Origin: Puccinia triticina
Lineage: Eukaryota > Basidiomycota > Pucciniomycetes > Pucciniales > Pucciniaceae
DNA length: 64,000 nucleotides
Assembly (NCBI RefSeq): GCF_026914185.1
Contig: NC_070560.1
Span: 8,051,501 to 8,115,500 of the forward strand
Direction of reading: 5' to 3'
Shown here piece after piece: positions 45,318-56,104 of this stretch (position 1 is the stretch's first letter; the number at the start of each line of letters is the position of its first letter). The translations under genes were made by a program, and so were the position numbers. The notes beneath the pieces were generated by a model, which was not told the DNA's origin, did not search any database, and worked only from the letters and a program-made list of their open reading frames with translations.

Positions 45318-46214
45318 TAGAGATCGCCAAGTGGACCCGCGGGCGGGTACCCGCCACATGGCGTCGGGTACCCGCGCGCAGGTGCCGTGTACGGGTCCGG
45401 GTGCGGGATTTCGGGCAAAAAAGCACCAGGTACCCGGATACCCGCCAAAAATACCCGCGGCAGGCGGGTCTTCCAGGTACCCGGGTACCCGCTGTTACGG
45501 TCACCCAGGGGGTTGATTCCTCGAGATGACCGGGACAGATCCTGGTCATCGAGAGGAATCAACCCTCTCGATGACCGGGACAGACCCCGGTCATTGAGAG
45601 GAATTGAACCCTCTAGGTGACCCGGACAGATCTCGGTCATCGAGAGAAAACAACACTCTCGATGACCGGGACAGGACCCGGTCATCGAGAGGAAACAACC
45701 CTCTCGATGACCGGGAAAGAACCCGCTCATCGACAGGGTTGTTTCCTCTCAATGACTGGCACAGACCCCGGTCATCAAGAGGAAACAAGCCTCTCGATGA
45801 GCGGGGTCTATCCCGGTCATCGAGAGGAAACAAGCCTCTCGATGAGCGGGGTCTATCCCGGTCATCGAGAGGAAACAAGCCTCTCGATGAGCGGGGTCTA
45901 TCCCGGTCATCGAGAGGAACCATCACTCCTGATGACCAGGATCTGTCCCGGTCATCGAGAGAAAACAACCCTCCCGATGACTGGGACAGAGCCCGGTCAT
46001 CGGGAGGAACCATCACTCCCGATGAACAGTCTGTAGCTGTCATCGAGTGAGGGTGTTGGATAAAAAAGAGCACAAGTACCCGCGGTACCCGCAAAAAGTA
46101 CCGCCGGTACCCGCCCGCGGGTGCCGTGTACGGGTACGGGTGTCTGAATATCACAAAAAACACCGCGGGTACCCGGACACGCGGCGGGTACCCGGGTCCA
46201 CTTGGCGATCTCTA
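45318..46214. mobile_element. Non-autonomous hAT-like element with palindromic satellite core
   Basis: The ends TAGAGATCGCCAAGTGGACC (45318) and its inverse (to 46214) are bordered by CTAGAGGG on both sides (45310-45317 and 46215-46222), an exact 8-bp duplication typical of hAT. Inside each end lies a block of GGGTACCCGC-type words (45340-45500 and 46075-46200). The centre is a satellite array. It is 897 bp with no transposase. The layout (TAGAGAT ends, GGTACC-rich shoulders, satellite core) is the same as in 10045-11008. Confidence 0.88.
45530..46035. repeat. 45-bp palindromic satellite, CCTCTCGATGA...TCATCGAGAGG
   Basis: The 45-bp monomer CCTCTCGATGAGC...CCGGTCATCGAGAGGAAACAAG is repeated almost exactly three times between about 45790 and 45925, with more diverged units on both sides. 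Each monomer is itself an inverted repeat. Long open frames on both strands here are products of a 45-nt (15-codon) period. Confidence 0.9.
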
Positions 46215-49200
46215 CTAGAGGGTGATATTGGGAAAATGGGGGAGAATAGGGTCCTCCCTGCCATTTGTCTTGATCCTGTAGGGCCAGACATGCCACTTTA
46301 GAGGAAAGTCCCTCCTTTGCAGGTTGCTACGCTCCCCCCAGGAGGGTACGCTTGTGTTAAGTTTGGTCTTTACTCTCATGTCTCATGTGGATACCATTAT
46401 GAAGTGCATAAGATTTAGGGGGTTGAAAAATTGACTCCCAGGATTCAGGAATTATATTTCCGAATCCTGAATGGAGCAGACATCCTGCAGACCAATATTT
46501 GACACCCCCCCCCAGGTACCCAGGACCCAAAATTGGTCTGGGAAAATTTTGAGAGTTGGAAAATTAATTCTGCTATCAAGAATGAGAGTTGAAAACTTGA
46601 TTTCATAAAAAATGCTAGAAATATGGCAAAAAATTATAACTCCTCACTGGGGTGTCCAAATCTCCCCAAAATTTTACAGTGGCCAGAATATCATCTGAAT
46701 AGCACATAGCTAGCTTCATGGCATTGGCAAAACCCAGGAAATGGGTGTGCTACTGTGGCTCTAATTTGGTGTATTTCCTACTAAGGAAATCCACCAAAAC
46801 CTTAGCTACAGTGGAGGACTTCCTGTCAATCTGGGAACCCCTTCCAGACCCAGATCTGAGCCAAATTTTGCAGGGAAATTTAGGCTTTGAGACTCTGGGA
46901 GGCTCTCAGATTGCAATGAGAAGTCCTCCAGTGCTGGTATGGAAGCCCTGGACTGACACCAATTGTGCCAGCAATTTCTGACTTTGGATTTGGTTTCTGA
47001 CAACAGGTTTCAGTCGCAGTATCCAAAGATGCCCGTTGGACTTCCCATCCGGGCATCTGTACAGATTTCTCTGAACACATACCCCAAGGTTGGTGGACAT
47101 GCACAGCATCAGGGTGTTGCCTTGAAAGTCATGGGCCATGCCTCGCATGGCCCGCCCACCGTAGGGACACACAAGTTGCAAAGCGCCGGCAAAAGGGCCG
47201 CCAGTTCGGCCGTCAAATTGACGGACCACCCTCAGCCAGCATTGACCGGCAAAAAACGGCCCCCAGGTCAGCCGTTGAATTGACGGGTAAACTGCAGCCC
47301 ACTCTCCAGCAAGCATTCAGGCAAACCATGCCAAAATCTCAGGCCCGCCGACCAAAGCAGCAACTTGTCGTCAACATCAAGCCCGGTCACAAATGCAAGC
47401 AGGCGCTGTTGTCCGCCGTTTGATGGCATGCAAGCAGGCGCTGTTGTCCGCCGTTTGATGGCAATCACCCGCCTATTAGCCTGCTGATCACTTCAGCGGC
47501 ACTCACAACAAGATCTCGCGGCCACCAGGGCTCTGTTTCTTTGATTTTCTTGATGTTCTTTATGTTTTTTATACCTTGTGCAGCTTTTTTTTTGTTGTGT
47601 TTTTGGTTTTGGTTTACAAATGATCAAGCAGGGAGAAGAAAGCCAAGAGGAGGGCAAAGAGAGGGGAGATGGAATATACTAATGAATACAAAATAAAAAA
47701 GAGAAAGAGGGACAACCTTGCTACTTGGAAAAGGTAGCTTCTCTGTTAAGAAGGGTGGCTATTTCCTTGTTAGAGGGATTGGCCCCAAGTTGCGGAAGAG
47801 TTTTTTTGCACTCTTGAGCGGGTTGGGTAGCAGAATTGTTTTGGCGGGGATATCTGCAAACATCAAATTGCCTGGAAAGAGCTCCCAATTGCGACACAAG
47901 ATCAAGATTGCTTGCCTGAAGTAAGGCAGGGTTCAGTCAGCTTAGAAGCTGGGGGGCTCATAATTGAACTAATACTGCAGAAATTATGTTTGATTTTCCA
48001 TAAAGGATTTCTCCCTGATTGCCTTGAGTGTATCATCAATCAGATCCCTTTGCGACTGGCTGTCCCCAGGTGCTTGATGAAAGAGGTGGTGAATGGTCAA
48101 CAAAAGGATCATGGCTAATCTGACTAGGACTCCGGGTGTGAGGTTGGCTTGTACTTCAGTGGCTAATTGTAGAGTATGCCTGGGCTGGAGCACCCAAACC
48201 AGAAGAACAATCATGTCAAACAGTTTGGGCACACGCCCCAGCTCTTTTGGTTGGGTGTCTTTCTGTTGAAATTCCAGTGTCGCCAGTCTCTCTTTCCTCA
48301 TCTTTCCCTTCCCTGTCACACTTTTCCTCTTCCTGTCACTCCTTCACTCCCTCCAGATGCATATACAATGTTCACCTTCTGTCCCACAATTTGTCCCCAA
48401 AGTTGTAATAGCTTAAAGATCCCCAGCTTAGACAAGAAATAAAACATCTGCTTCTGTGCATTTCCCTGAGGTCTCTACAGGATACAAACTCTTGTAGCTT
48501 GTGCACTTTTCCGCCATGCAAGCTAGCAGCTTTTTTGCCCTCCTAGAGGGCTCCCTTGGCCCCTTTTTTTGTCTCACTCAGAGTATCTCTGAGCTTGTTT
48601 TTTCTCAGGCCCCTCTGTCCTTCCTCTCAACCTTGACCTCAGTTCATAGCTTCAACACTTTCCAGACAGCTATTCATTCATTGCTGGGCCTTGGACTGGG
48701 CCCAACGGATTGGTGGCAAGGACATGGGGTGGGCCCATGACCTCACTTAACAAAGGTGACCAGCTCGGCCCGGATGTAATGCTTTTGGGGGATGGGTATG
48801 GATGTATGATATGCCAAGATCATTCTGTAAAATCCATACAGATACCAGGTTGGGAGCTCCAACTGGCCTCTCCGGATACTAGGAGTGAACAAAATGGAAA
48901 AAACCCAATTGGATGTGAGAAATGGCTGGCGCAATTGGTGGGTTTCAACTAATCTATACAACAGTGTGAGGGATTTTAGCTGGTGGGAGTAGATACAAAT
49001 GATGTCATAATATGTCAAGGGTACATAAATGATGTCAGAAGAATACAGTAGGGCCGCATGAAGGCTGCGTAAAGTGACAGTAGACTGCATGAGTTGACAG
49101 GTGGATGCAGGGGGTGCGTAAATGAAGTCTGAGGCTGCAGAGTCAGTGTGTGATGACATCATAATATGGAAATAGAAGAGTACTTGATAATATGTAATGA

Positions 49201-49796
49201 CTGTAGTCTGATGGGGAGATGTATGTTTGTATCCTGTGATGTGTATAAGCATAATGCTGTGATCCTTGTCTTGAAGCTTGTGACAGGTTGGTGACTGGGT
49301 ATGTTGAACGTGTGATTGGTGTCCAGTGTCCAAAGAAGTGTAGGTTCCAATCCAGCGGGGTTCCGGTGACGCTTCCAGTGGTGACTAGGGGTAAAATTAG
49401 CCGTAGAATCCATTTCTGAGGTCCTTTTGATGGTATCTTGAGGCGTATTGTGAGTAAATATGTATTATAGAAAAAACTTTTGATTTTTCACTTTTCTGTC
49501 TACCACACCGGTGGTATTTCTTGTACGGTAGGATGCCTTGCACAATGTAACTCATCCCTAAATGAATTGTAAAGTGGATGAAGAAGTGATTCAAAAGTCA
49601 GTCAAAATTGATTTGGGACTCAACACAATGTTGTGTAGAATTCTCTTGTTTTCTAGGTAAAACTGTAGGAAAAAATATGATGAAATGATATTTCACCCAA
49701 ATCCAAATCATGAATTGCTCCTGTTTACTGATTTTGAAGGATAGCAAAGCTAAATTGACATTCTCAAATGTAATTCCTCTGAAAAATGGGTTTCTT
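46215..49796. repeat. Repeat-rich gene-free region
   Basis: 46415-46830 is a diverged relative of the left arm of the 49797 element (GGTTGAAAAATTGACTCCC, CCTACTAAGGAAATCCACCA). About 46300-46350 is a GC-rich AAGTCCCTCC fragment. 47393-47427 and 47428-47462 are an exact 35-bp tandem duplication. 48950-49600 has the character of old LTR-type DNA (repeated TGACATCAT words) but no ends could be fixed. The 196-codon minus-strand frame at 48743-49333 has no domain features. I see no real gene. Confidence 0.5.
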
Positions 49797-51632
49797 GTAA
49801 GGGAGTTGAAAAATTGACTCCCGGAAATTAAATTATCGACTCCCAAATGGCATTTACGTTGCATGGAATGGTTCAAGACGTCCACCCCCGGTCTGCGGGA
49901 CCAAAAGTTGACCCGCACGGATTTTGGGAGTCGGAAAATTAATTCCTCCCTCAAGAATGGGAGTTGAAAATTTAATTTTACAAAAATTCCACAAATATAC
50001 AAATAAATTCATATCTCCTCAGTGGGGCAGCTAAACCCCCCAAGCATTTTACAGTGGGCAGAATACCCTCTTAAAAGCATATGACAAGCTTCACGGCATT
50101 AGCACACCCCATAATAGGCATGTGCGGTTGGGGGTCAAATTTGGCTGATTTCCTACTAAGGAAATCCACCAAAGCCTTAGATACAGTGCCCCAAAGTGCA
50201 CCAAACTTTTACAGTGGGAAGAATACCCTCTTAAAAGCATATGACAAGCTTCACGGCATTAGCACACCCCATAATAGGCATGTGCGGTTGGGGGTCAAAT
50301 TTGGCCAATTTCCTGCTCAAGAAATCCACCAAACCCTTAGCTACAGTGCCCCAAAGTGCACCAAAATTTTAGCTCATCAATGTTATTACTCTCCACCCAA
50401 ACTTTTAGCATAAAGGCAGTAACTCAATCACATGAAATAAATTAGAGGCAGCTGGGGCTTTTGGCCCCGCCGCAGGCAATAGCCCCTCCGCCACAGATCA
50501 TAGTGCGACCCCCACAGTTAATAGTGCTTCCAAAAAATTCGCCACAGTGTTTAGTCCCTTTGACACAGCTAATAGTGCCTACACCTCAGTTATCAGTTCC
50601 CCCGCCACAGTTATAGTCCCCCCGCCACAGTTAAGAATCCCTCTGCCGCCACAGATAATAGTGCGACCGCCACTGCTAATAGTGTGTCCGCCAAATTCGC
50701 CACAGCTTTTATTACCTTTGACAAATTCAATAGTGCCTACACCTCAGTTGTTAGTCCCTCCGTCACAATGACCATAATTTTCCATGTGATGTTTTCCTCA
50801 ATCGGTTTTGCAAGTTATGTTTTCAAGTGGCAAATATCTCATGTTATGTTTTCCTTGAAGCTCATCAAATGCTTTCAAGAGGTTATTCTTCCCACTGTAA
50901 AATTTTGGTGCACTTTGGGGCACTGTAGCTAAGGCTTTGGTGGATTTCCTGAGTGGGAAATCAGCCAAATTTGACCCCCAACCGCACATGCCTTTTCTGG
51001 GGTTTTCTAATGCCTTGAAGCTCATAATATGCTTTTAAGAGGGTATTCTGCCCACTGTAAAAGTTTGGTGCACTTTGGGGCACTGTAGCTAAGGCTTTGG
51101 TGGATTTCTATAGTAGGAAATCGGCCAAATTTGACCCCCAACCGCACATGCATATCATGGGGTGTGCTAATGCCGTGAAGCTCATCATATGCTTTTAAGA
51201 GGGTATTCTTCCCACTGTAAAAGTTTGGTGCACTTTGGGGCACTGTATCTAAGGCTTTGGTGGATTTCCTTAGTAGGAAATCAGCCAAATTTTAACCCCA
51301 AACGCACATGCCTATTATGGGGTATGCTAATGCCGTGAAGCTCGTCATATGCTTTTAAGAGGGTATTCTGCCCACTGTAAAATGTTTGGGGGGTTTGGGT
51401 GCCCCACTGAGGAGATATGAATTTATTTGTATATTTGTGGAATTTTTGCAAAATTAAATTTTCGACTCCCATTCTCGAGGGAGGAATTAATTTTCCGACT
51501 CCCAAAATCCGCGCGGGTCAACTTCTGGTCCCGCGGACCGGGGGTGGACGTTGTGAACCGGTCCGTGCAACGTAAATGCCATTTGGGAGTCGATAATTTA
51601 ATTTCCAGGAGTCGATTTTTCAACTTCCTCTT
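49797..51632. mobile_element. Large inverted-repeat element with internal inverted tandem arrays
   Basis: The arms 49797-50090 and about 51340-51632 are inverted copies (GGGAGTTGAAAAATTGACTC at the left end; shared words CGACTCCCAAATGGCATTTA and GGAGATATGAATTTATTTGT). Inside, a unit of about 140 bp (GTGCACCAAA..TTTTACAGTGGG, CATATGACAAGCTTCACGGC, CATGTGCGGTTGGGGGTCAA) is tandem in one orientation at 50040-50380 and in the opposite orientation at 50880-51390. The whole element is thus a giant imperfect palindrome around a different centre (about 50400-50800). No coding capacity. The target duplication is unclear (CTTGTA versus CTTCTA). Confidence 0.7.
50480..50775. repeat. Degenerate duplicated block, CCGCCACAG..AATAGTGC
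   Basis: Two diverged copies of an approximately 150-bp stretch (about 50485-50610 and 50640-50770) share CCGCCACAGAT.ATAGTGCGACC and ATAGTGCCTACACCTCAGTT. They form the spacer between the two opposed arrays of the large inverted-repeat element. Confidence 0.6.
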
Positions 51633-53716
51633 CTAATTCACATTATATGCCCTCATGTACAAAATTAAAGTAAAATTCAACTTGGTACTATTGGGTTTAG
51701 AACTTTGGAATGTGATAATGTTGCATTAAAATCAGGGAAACCCATTTCCTTGGAAATGTGGGAATTCATTTGAATTTAGCTAAAAAATTGGTGGCACACT
51801 TTTTTAATAGGTTGAAAGTCTAAGTTAAGTCAAGGTTGGACTGCAGTGCCACTCCAGTTTGGCCAGACATTCTTGCCTACTCACAAAAATGATCTGGTGA
51901 ATTTTGCTTTTCAAAATTCACATCTGCACATGCAAGTGAACCTTTTCACACTTTGCTAATAGTCACCCTGATGCACGCGCGTACATTGATGTGGAAATAT
52001 CACAGGATGGGCCTTTAACAGCCACATGTAAAGTAAAAGCTTTGTGTTGAGACACCAATTGTCCCCCTGATGTACGCGAGTACATGAGGGGGACAATATC
52101 ACAGGCTGGGCCTTTCAAATATCCATGATAAGGACACACTGGTCATGGAGCGAAGAAAGGCCTATATTCTGGATGAGTTCTGGATGAATTGTAGATTAGT
52201 TCTGGATGATTTCTTGGCAAGTTATGGTTTATTTCAGGATGATTTCCAACTGATTTCCACAGCTGAATTCCAGTATTTTTCATAGCTATCCAGTTTTTAT
52301 TTACCAAAGGCCTCCAGCACAGTTATGGAAAAAAGTTACGGTAGGGCACTCTCTGGGGAGTGGGAAAATATCTCCCCTGGTTTAATGTATATATGGTCAT
52401 TAGGTGGTGACACCCTCCACTCAATGGACATCCAAAAGTCATCAAGTGGAGGGTGTCTCCACTTGATTACTATACAGCTGTCAGCCTTAGAGTCAACACA
52501 GCTGACCTAAAGTCTGCCTTTTTCTACTTTTTACATATATGAATTACTTCATATCTTTTTCATCTTAAGAGATATCCTTGTTTTGACTTCATATTCTGTT
52601 TCCTCATGCAATTTTAACCCTAGTTACAACTTACCAATTCTCTGTAACTCTACTCCTTCCCTGAGGTCTTGAGTTGTGGCGCGCATGTGCAGTTGTGACG
52701 TGTCAGCGCTACCAGGCGCGCCAAACCACATGTACATATGTAATTACATAAGCAAACTGTGAAAATTTTCGAAGTCAGGATCCCCCTTGCCTGAGGAGGA
52801 TCTACAGACTTCAGCAGACCAGAACCACACCTCCAGACAACCCAGGATCACCAGAACAAGGCCACTACACTCCCAGTATCACCAACAGGAATATTGACAG
52901 TTAGTACCCTTTTCATTGAACCTTGATTATCTCAGAGGAGTTCCTCTCTGTCTCTTTGACTGCTTTCTCTCCTCTCTTGTTTGTTTCTCTCCTCTTTGAT
53001 CACAGGTACATATACCTCTAGACATCTACTCTCAAGGATCAAATCACTTCATATCCTTCTTTTTCTGTGGTTTTTGTCAGTAACAAACCACATAGGTTTC
53101 CCTTTAAAGAACCTTGAATATCCACAGAGAAGTCTAAAAAATTGTGGCTGATTAGACTTGTCTAATTCAGATACCTTCCACGTTTCCATTGTGAGAAGAG
53201 GCTGTTGCAATCTCTGGCACAGCTTGGCAGCACTCCCTTAAGGAGTAGCATTGCTAGTGGATGTTAGTTCCCACCTACAGGTCAACAGAACCTTGAATAT
53301 CATCTCTCAGATCATCTCTTTCTCTCTCTCTCTTTTTCTCTTACTGTTTGTTATTTCTTTATCCCAAGAAATCCAAGCCGTGCCCACCCATTTTTTCTTG
53401 TGTCCTGCTGTCACATAAGAGACACAGGCTCACAACAGCCCATTGATTAAGTGTAGGGTGTCTCTACTTGATGGCCAGTACAACCCTGTTGGTGTAGAAT
53501 CCCAATGTGCACCAACCATGGAGTGGATGTACCTTCCAATCAATTAACAGTGTGGACAACATTGGTTTGATCAAATTTCAGCCTCAGTTGAACATAACAT
53601 CAAATTATTTGAAGCCAAAATCAAACATGTTTGAACAGTTGATGTGGTACTTTGAAGAATTTCCTATCAACTTGTCCAGCCGTTATCAAAGATCTTGAAA
53701 AAAACATACTCCTGGT
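51633..53716. other. Gene-free DNA with small repeats
   Basis: 52061-52094 is a near-perfect 34-nt palindrome (GTCCCCCTGATGTACGCG and inverse) and shares words with 51968-52010 (TGATGCACGCGCGTACAT). 52410-52455 has one unit of the CCACTCAATG/CATCAAGTGG palindromic satellite. AACCTTGA(A/T)TATC recurs near 52918, 53110 and 53289, as might occur in LTR-type DNA. No supported gene. Confidence 0.45.
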
Positions 53717-53910
53717 GAAGAGCTATTTGTTGTTGCATGGGCATGCCAATTTCTTCATCTCCAAAACCTCAACACATCCAGGGTTGAATCCGGCCACACT
53801 TACCTCAAGACCTTTGTGAAGAACTCTAGGGGAGATTTGCTTTAAGTCTTCAACTCTTTGGCTCACACGGTCAACTTGCAACTCAATTGTTTGAGACGTG
53901 TTGAAATTTC
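53717..53910 (+). pseudogene. MULE-type transposase fragment (C-terminal region)
   Basis: The frame from 53717 reads EELFVVAWACQF then NLNTSRVESGHTYLKTF, KNSRGDLL, a stop codon, then VFNSLAHTVNLQLN. The TSRVE.xHxYLK..xxxSxGDLxxV pattern matches the segment after the catalytic region of MULE/FAR1-type transposases (known family feature; match by eye). The internal stop and missing N-terminus make it a relic. It is followed by the OTU-protease part of the same kind of element. Confidence 0.6.
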
Positions 53911-54854
53911 ACTTGTTCCCCTCTCCCTTCTTTCCCTTGTGTCACAATCCTGTCACTTCCTTCTCAAAAATCTGTCCGCTATGCATGTGTTTTTTATTCA
54001 TAATGTGTCCCTCTAACTCGCGCCCACAATTCAAACAAATTTTATCTAGTCTATTTAAAACACATTAGATTAGAAGAAAAGAAACCCATCAGCCCTGACC
54101 ATCTGTTCCCGTGTGCACACTTGAGCCTGCCCACTGTCTTATCTGTGAAGGCACATTAGCCCCTTCAAGTAAGTTATTTGGTCCTTTTTACAGACCATTT
54201 GTCTGCTATTGGCTCAGGCAATCTTTCTCCCTCCGCCCACTCCGCTTGCCTCTGGTTGTAATTCCTTCAAGATGTTGTCAAAACGCTGGTCAAAGTTCCA
54301 AACTGCTTCATACCTCTCCTTGGCCACATCTCTACCTTTGCAATAAAAGAATGTCTCACTCAGTTTGCTTGGATTTTCACACTTGACCCAACGGAACCTT
54401 GTTCAAAAACTTTGTTGATTGGGATTGGCATCCCTTGTGCAAATAGAATTTCGGAAATATTGGAAAATCATGATTATTTGTTACCTGAAGATTTCCATAA
54501 GCAGTGGCATTTGAAATACAATCCCGAGATCTTGGTATGTGGAAGATATTTTGGGTTTCTGAAATTTATGTCCTGAGCTGATCATCTCAATTGTTTTTGG
54601 ATCACTTTTGCAGTTAACAGAAGAGAATGAAATCAATATAGATGATGAGATCTGTAATATAACAGTAGCTCTCCAACACAAGTCAAAGGAAAATGTCGCT
54701 ACTACCCTGTATCACATCAAGAAAATCCTTGCCAGTATTGAGAGTAGATTGTCTGCTCAGTTGCAGTGTACCACAATGCCAATGTTAAATGCACTTAGTT
54801 TGCAACCTCTTGCATATTATGTGTGTCATCACCTCAAACTCATTTCCATGCAAT

Positions 54855-54856
54855 GT

Positions 54857-54898
<42 letters not shown>

Positions 54899-54925
54899 TA
54901 TTTGAGTTCAACTCTCACAATACAC
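54855..54925 (+). ncRNA. tRNA-like sequence (tRNA-derived insert or pseudo-tRNA)
   Basis: 71 nt fold as a cloverleaf: acceptor GTGTACT/AATACAC (6 of 7 pairs), perfect D arm GCTC-AATGGTTA-GAGC, weak anticodon stem TCACT/GCTGA, T arm TTGAG-TTCAACT-CTCAC (4 of 5). A-box-like TAGCTCAATGGTTA and B-box-like GAGTTCAACTC are recognisable. Position 33 is A instead of U, so a functional tRNA is unlikely. A second GTGGGTTCAACACCC motif and a T-rich tail follow (to about 54982). It interrupts the MULE-type relic, as a SINE-like insertion would. Confidence 0.4.
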
Positions 54926-55118
54926 AAGGTTGTGGGTTCAACACCCATATCACTCGGACCTTTCTTTTCACTTTTTCTATAGCCAGGACTCATACAACTG
55001 TTGCAATTCAAGCTCCAATCATCAAAAAGAATACTAAGGGCAGGTCATCACTCAAGAAATGTGGGGTGAGATCAAACAAACAAGACCCATTGGCATTTGA
55101 GATAGTCAAAGCTGAATT

Positions 55119-56104
55119 CACTGCAAGAAAAACTCTAGAAACTGCTTGCAGTTGAGATGCAAGAGCTCAAGGCAAGCTGTGCCTCATGCAAGAATCAAGC
55201 ACTGGTTGATTACATGCAAATTGCATAATTTATGCAAGAGTGAGTCTAAGCTCCAAAAAACTGAGTACAGGCTCCAAAATACTGAGTTGATACCTGTGCA
55301 AATCCCCCTTTCATGTGCACATACCCCTTTCATGTGCACCCACCCCTTTCATGTGCACACATACCTTTTTCATGTGCACAAACCCCTTTCATGTTCACAT
55401 ACCCCTTTCATGTGCACATATCCCTTTTTATGCATTCACCCCTTTCATAATGTGTCCATACCCCTTTATGTGCACATACCCCTTTCATGTGCGTGTATCC
55501 CTTTCATGTGCATGTATCACTTTCACAATGTGTACATACCCCTTTCATCATGCGTTCATGAACCTTTCATGTTTACATGTCAACTTTGTGTTTTTTACAT
55601 CCCTTTCAATACCCCTTTCATCATTCAGCTTTACATACCCGTTTGATGTTTACATATCCCTTACATGTGCAAATACCCCTTACTGCAGTACAAACCCCTT
55701 TCATGCATACATACCCCTTTAATAATGTGTAAATATCCCTTGTATGTGTTCATAAACCTTCTCATATTCCCCTTTCATGCTTACATATTCATTTCTTATG
55801 TACATATCCCTTTCATGTGTACACACCCTTTTTATGTTATTCTAGCTGGATTCAATGGCATATGGAGTGTTCAATAGAATAAAATAAAAGGGTGCTCAGG
55901 GGGATGCTCATTTTCAAGGTTGAACATTTGCCTCAGCCTACCGCATGATCACTACAGAATGTTCAGCATTGGGATGCTGAACAAGGTATACACTCATGGT
56001 GCACCAGCACGGAATTTAGATGCTTGACTCCAGCTTGAGCTAAGGCTTGATTCAAGCTTGTTGCATCTCAACTGCAAGCAGTTTCTAGAGTTTTTCTTGC
56101 AGTG
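55119..56104. mobile_element. Non-autonomous CACTA (EnSpm)-like element
   Basis: The ends CACTGCAAGAAAAACTCTAG and its inverse (to 56104) extend as inverted repeats for about 45 bp (through AAACTGCTTGCAGTTGAGAT). ATT on both sides (55116-55118, 56105-56107) is an exact 3-bp duplication. CACTNCAAGAAA ends with a 3-bp duplication are diagnostic of the CACTA superfamily. It is 986 bp with no transposase; the interior is largely a 16-20-bp tandem repeat. Confidence 0.88.
55305..55845. repeat. Tandem repeat CCCCTTTCATGTGCACATA
   Basis: About 25 degenerate copies of a 16-20-bp unit (CCCTTTCATGTGCACATA). Open frames across it encode CAHTPFMCTHPFHVH-like peptides that simply mirror the repeat. It forms the core of the CACTA-like element. 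Confidence 0.9.

Noticed and set aside
45591..46163. Long open frames on both strands (about 140-190 codons) coding DDRDRSRSSRG-like repeats
   Set aside because: They are produced by the 45-bp palindromic satellite (a multiple of three) and have no domain character.
46718..47003. Short frames matching both strands around CCACCAAAACCTTAGC
   Set aside because: They coincide with a diverged copy of the large inverted-repeat element, not with a gene.
48743..49333. 196-codon minus-strand open frame
   Set aside because: No motif, no signal peptide, composition like the surrounding repeat DNA; likely chance or old LTR sequence.
54855..54925. Functional tRNA gene
   Set aside because: Position 33 is not U, the anticodon stem is weak, and it sits inside a transposon relic.
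55146..55722. Cys/His/Phe-rich repeat protein (PFMCTHPFHVH-like)
   Set aside because: It mirrors the CCCCTTTCATGTGCACATA tandem repeat inside a CACTA-like element; no start context, no domain.
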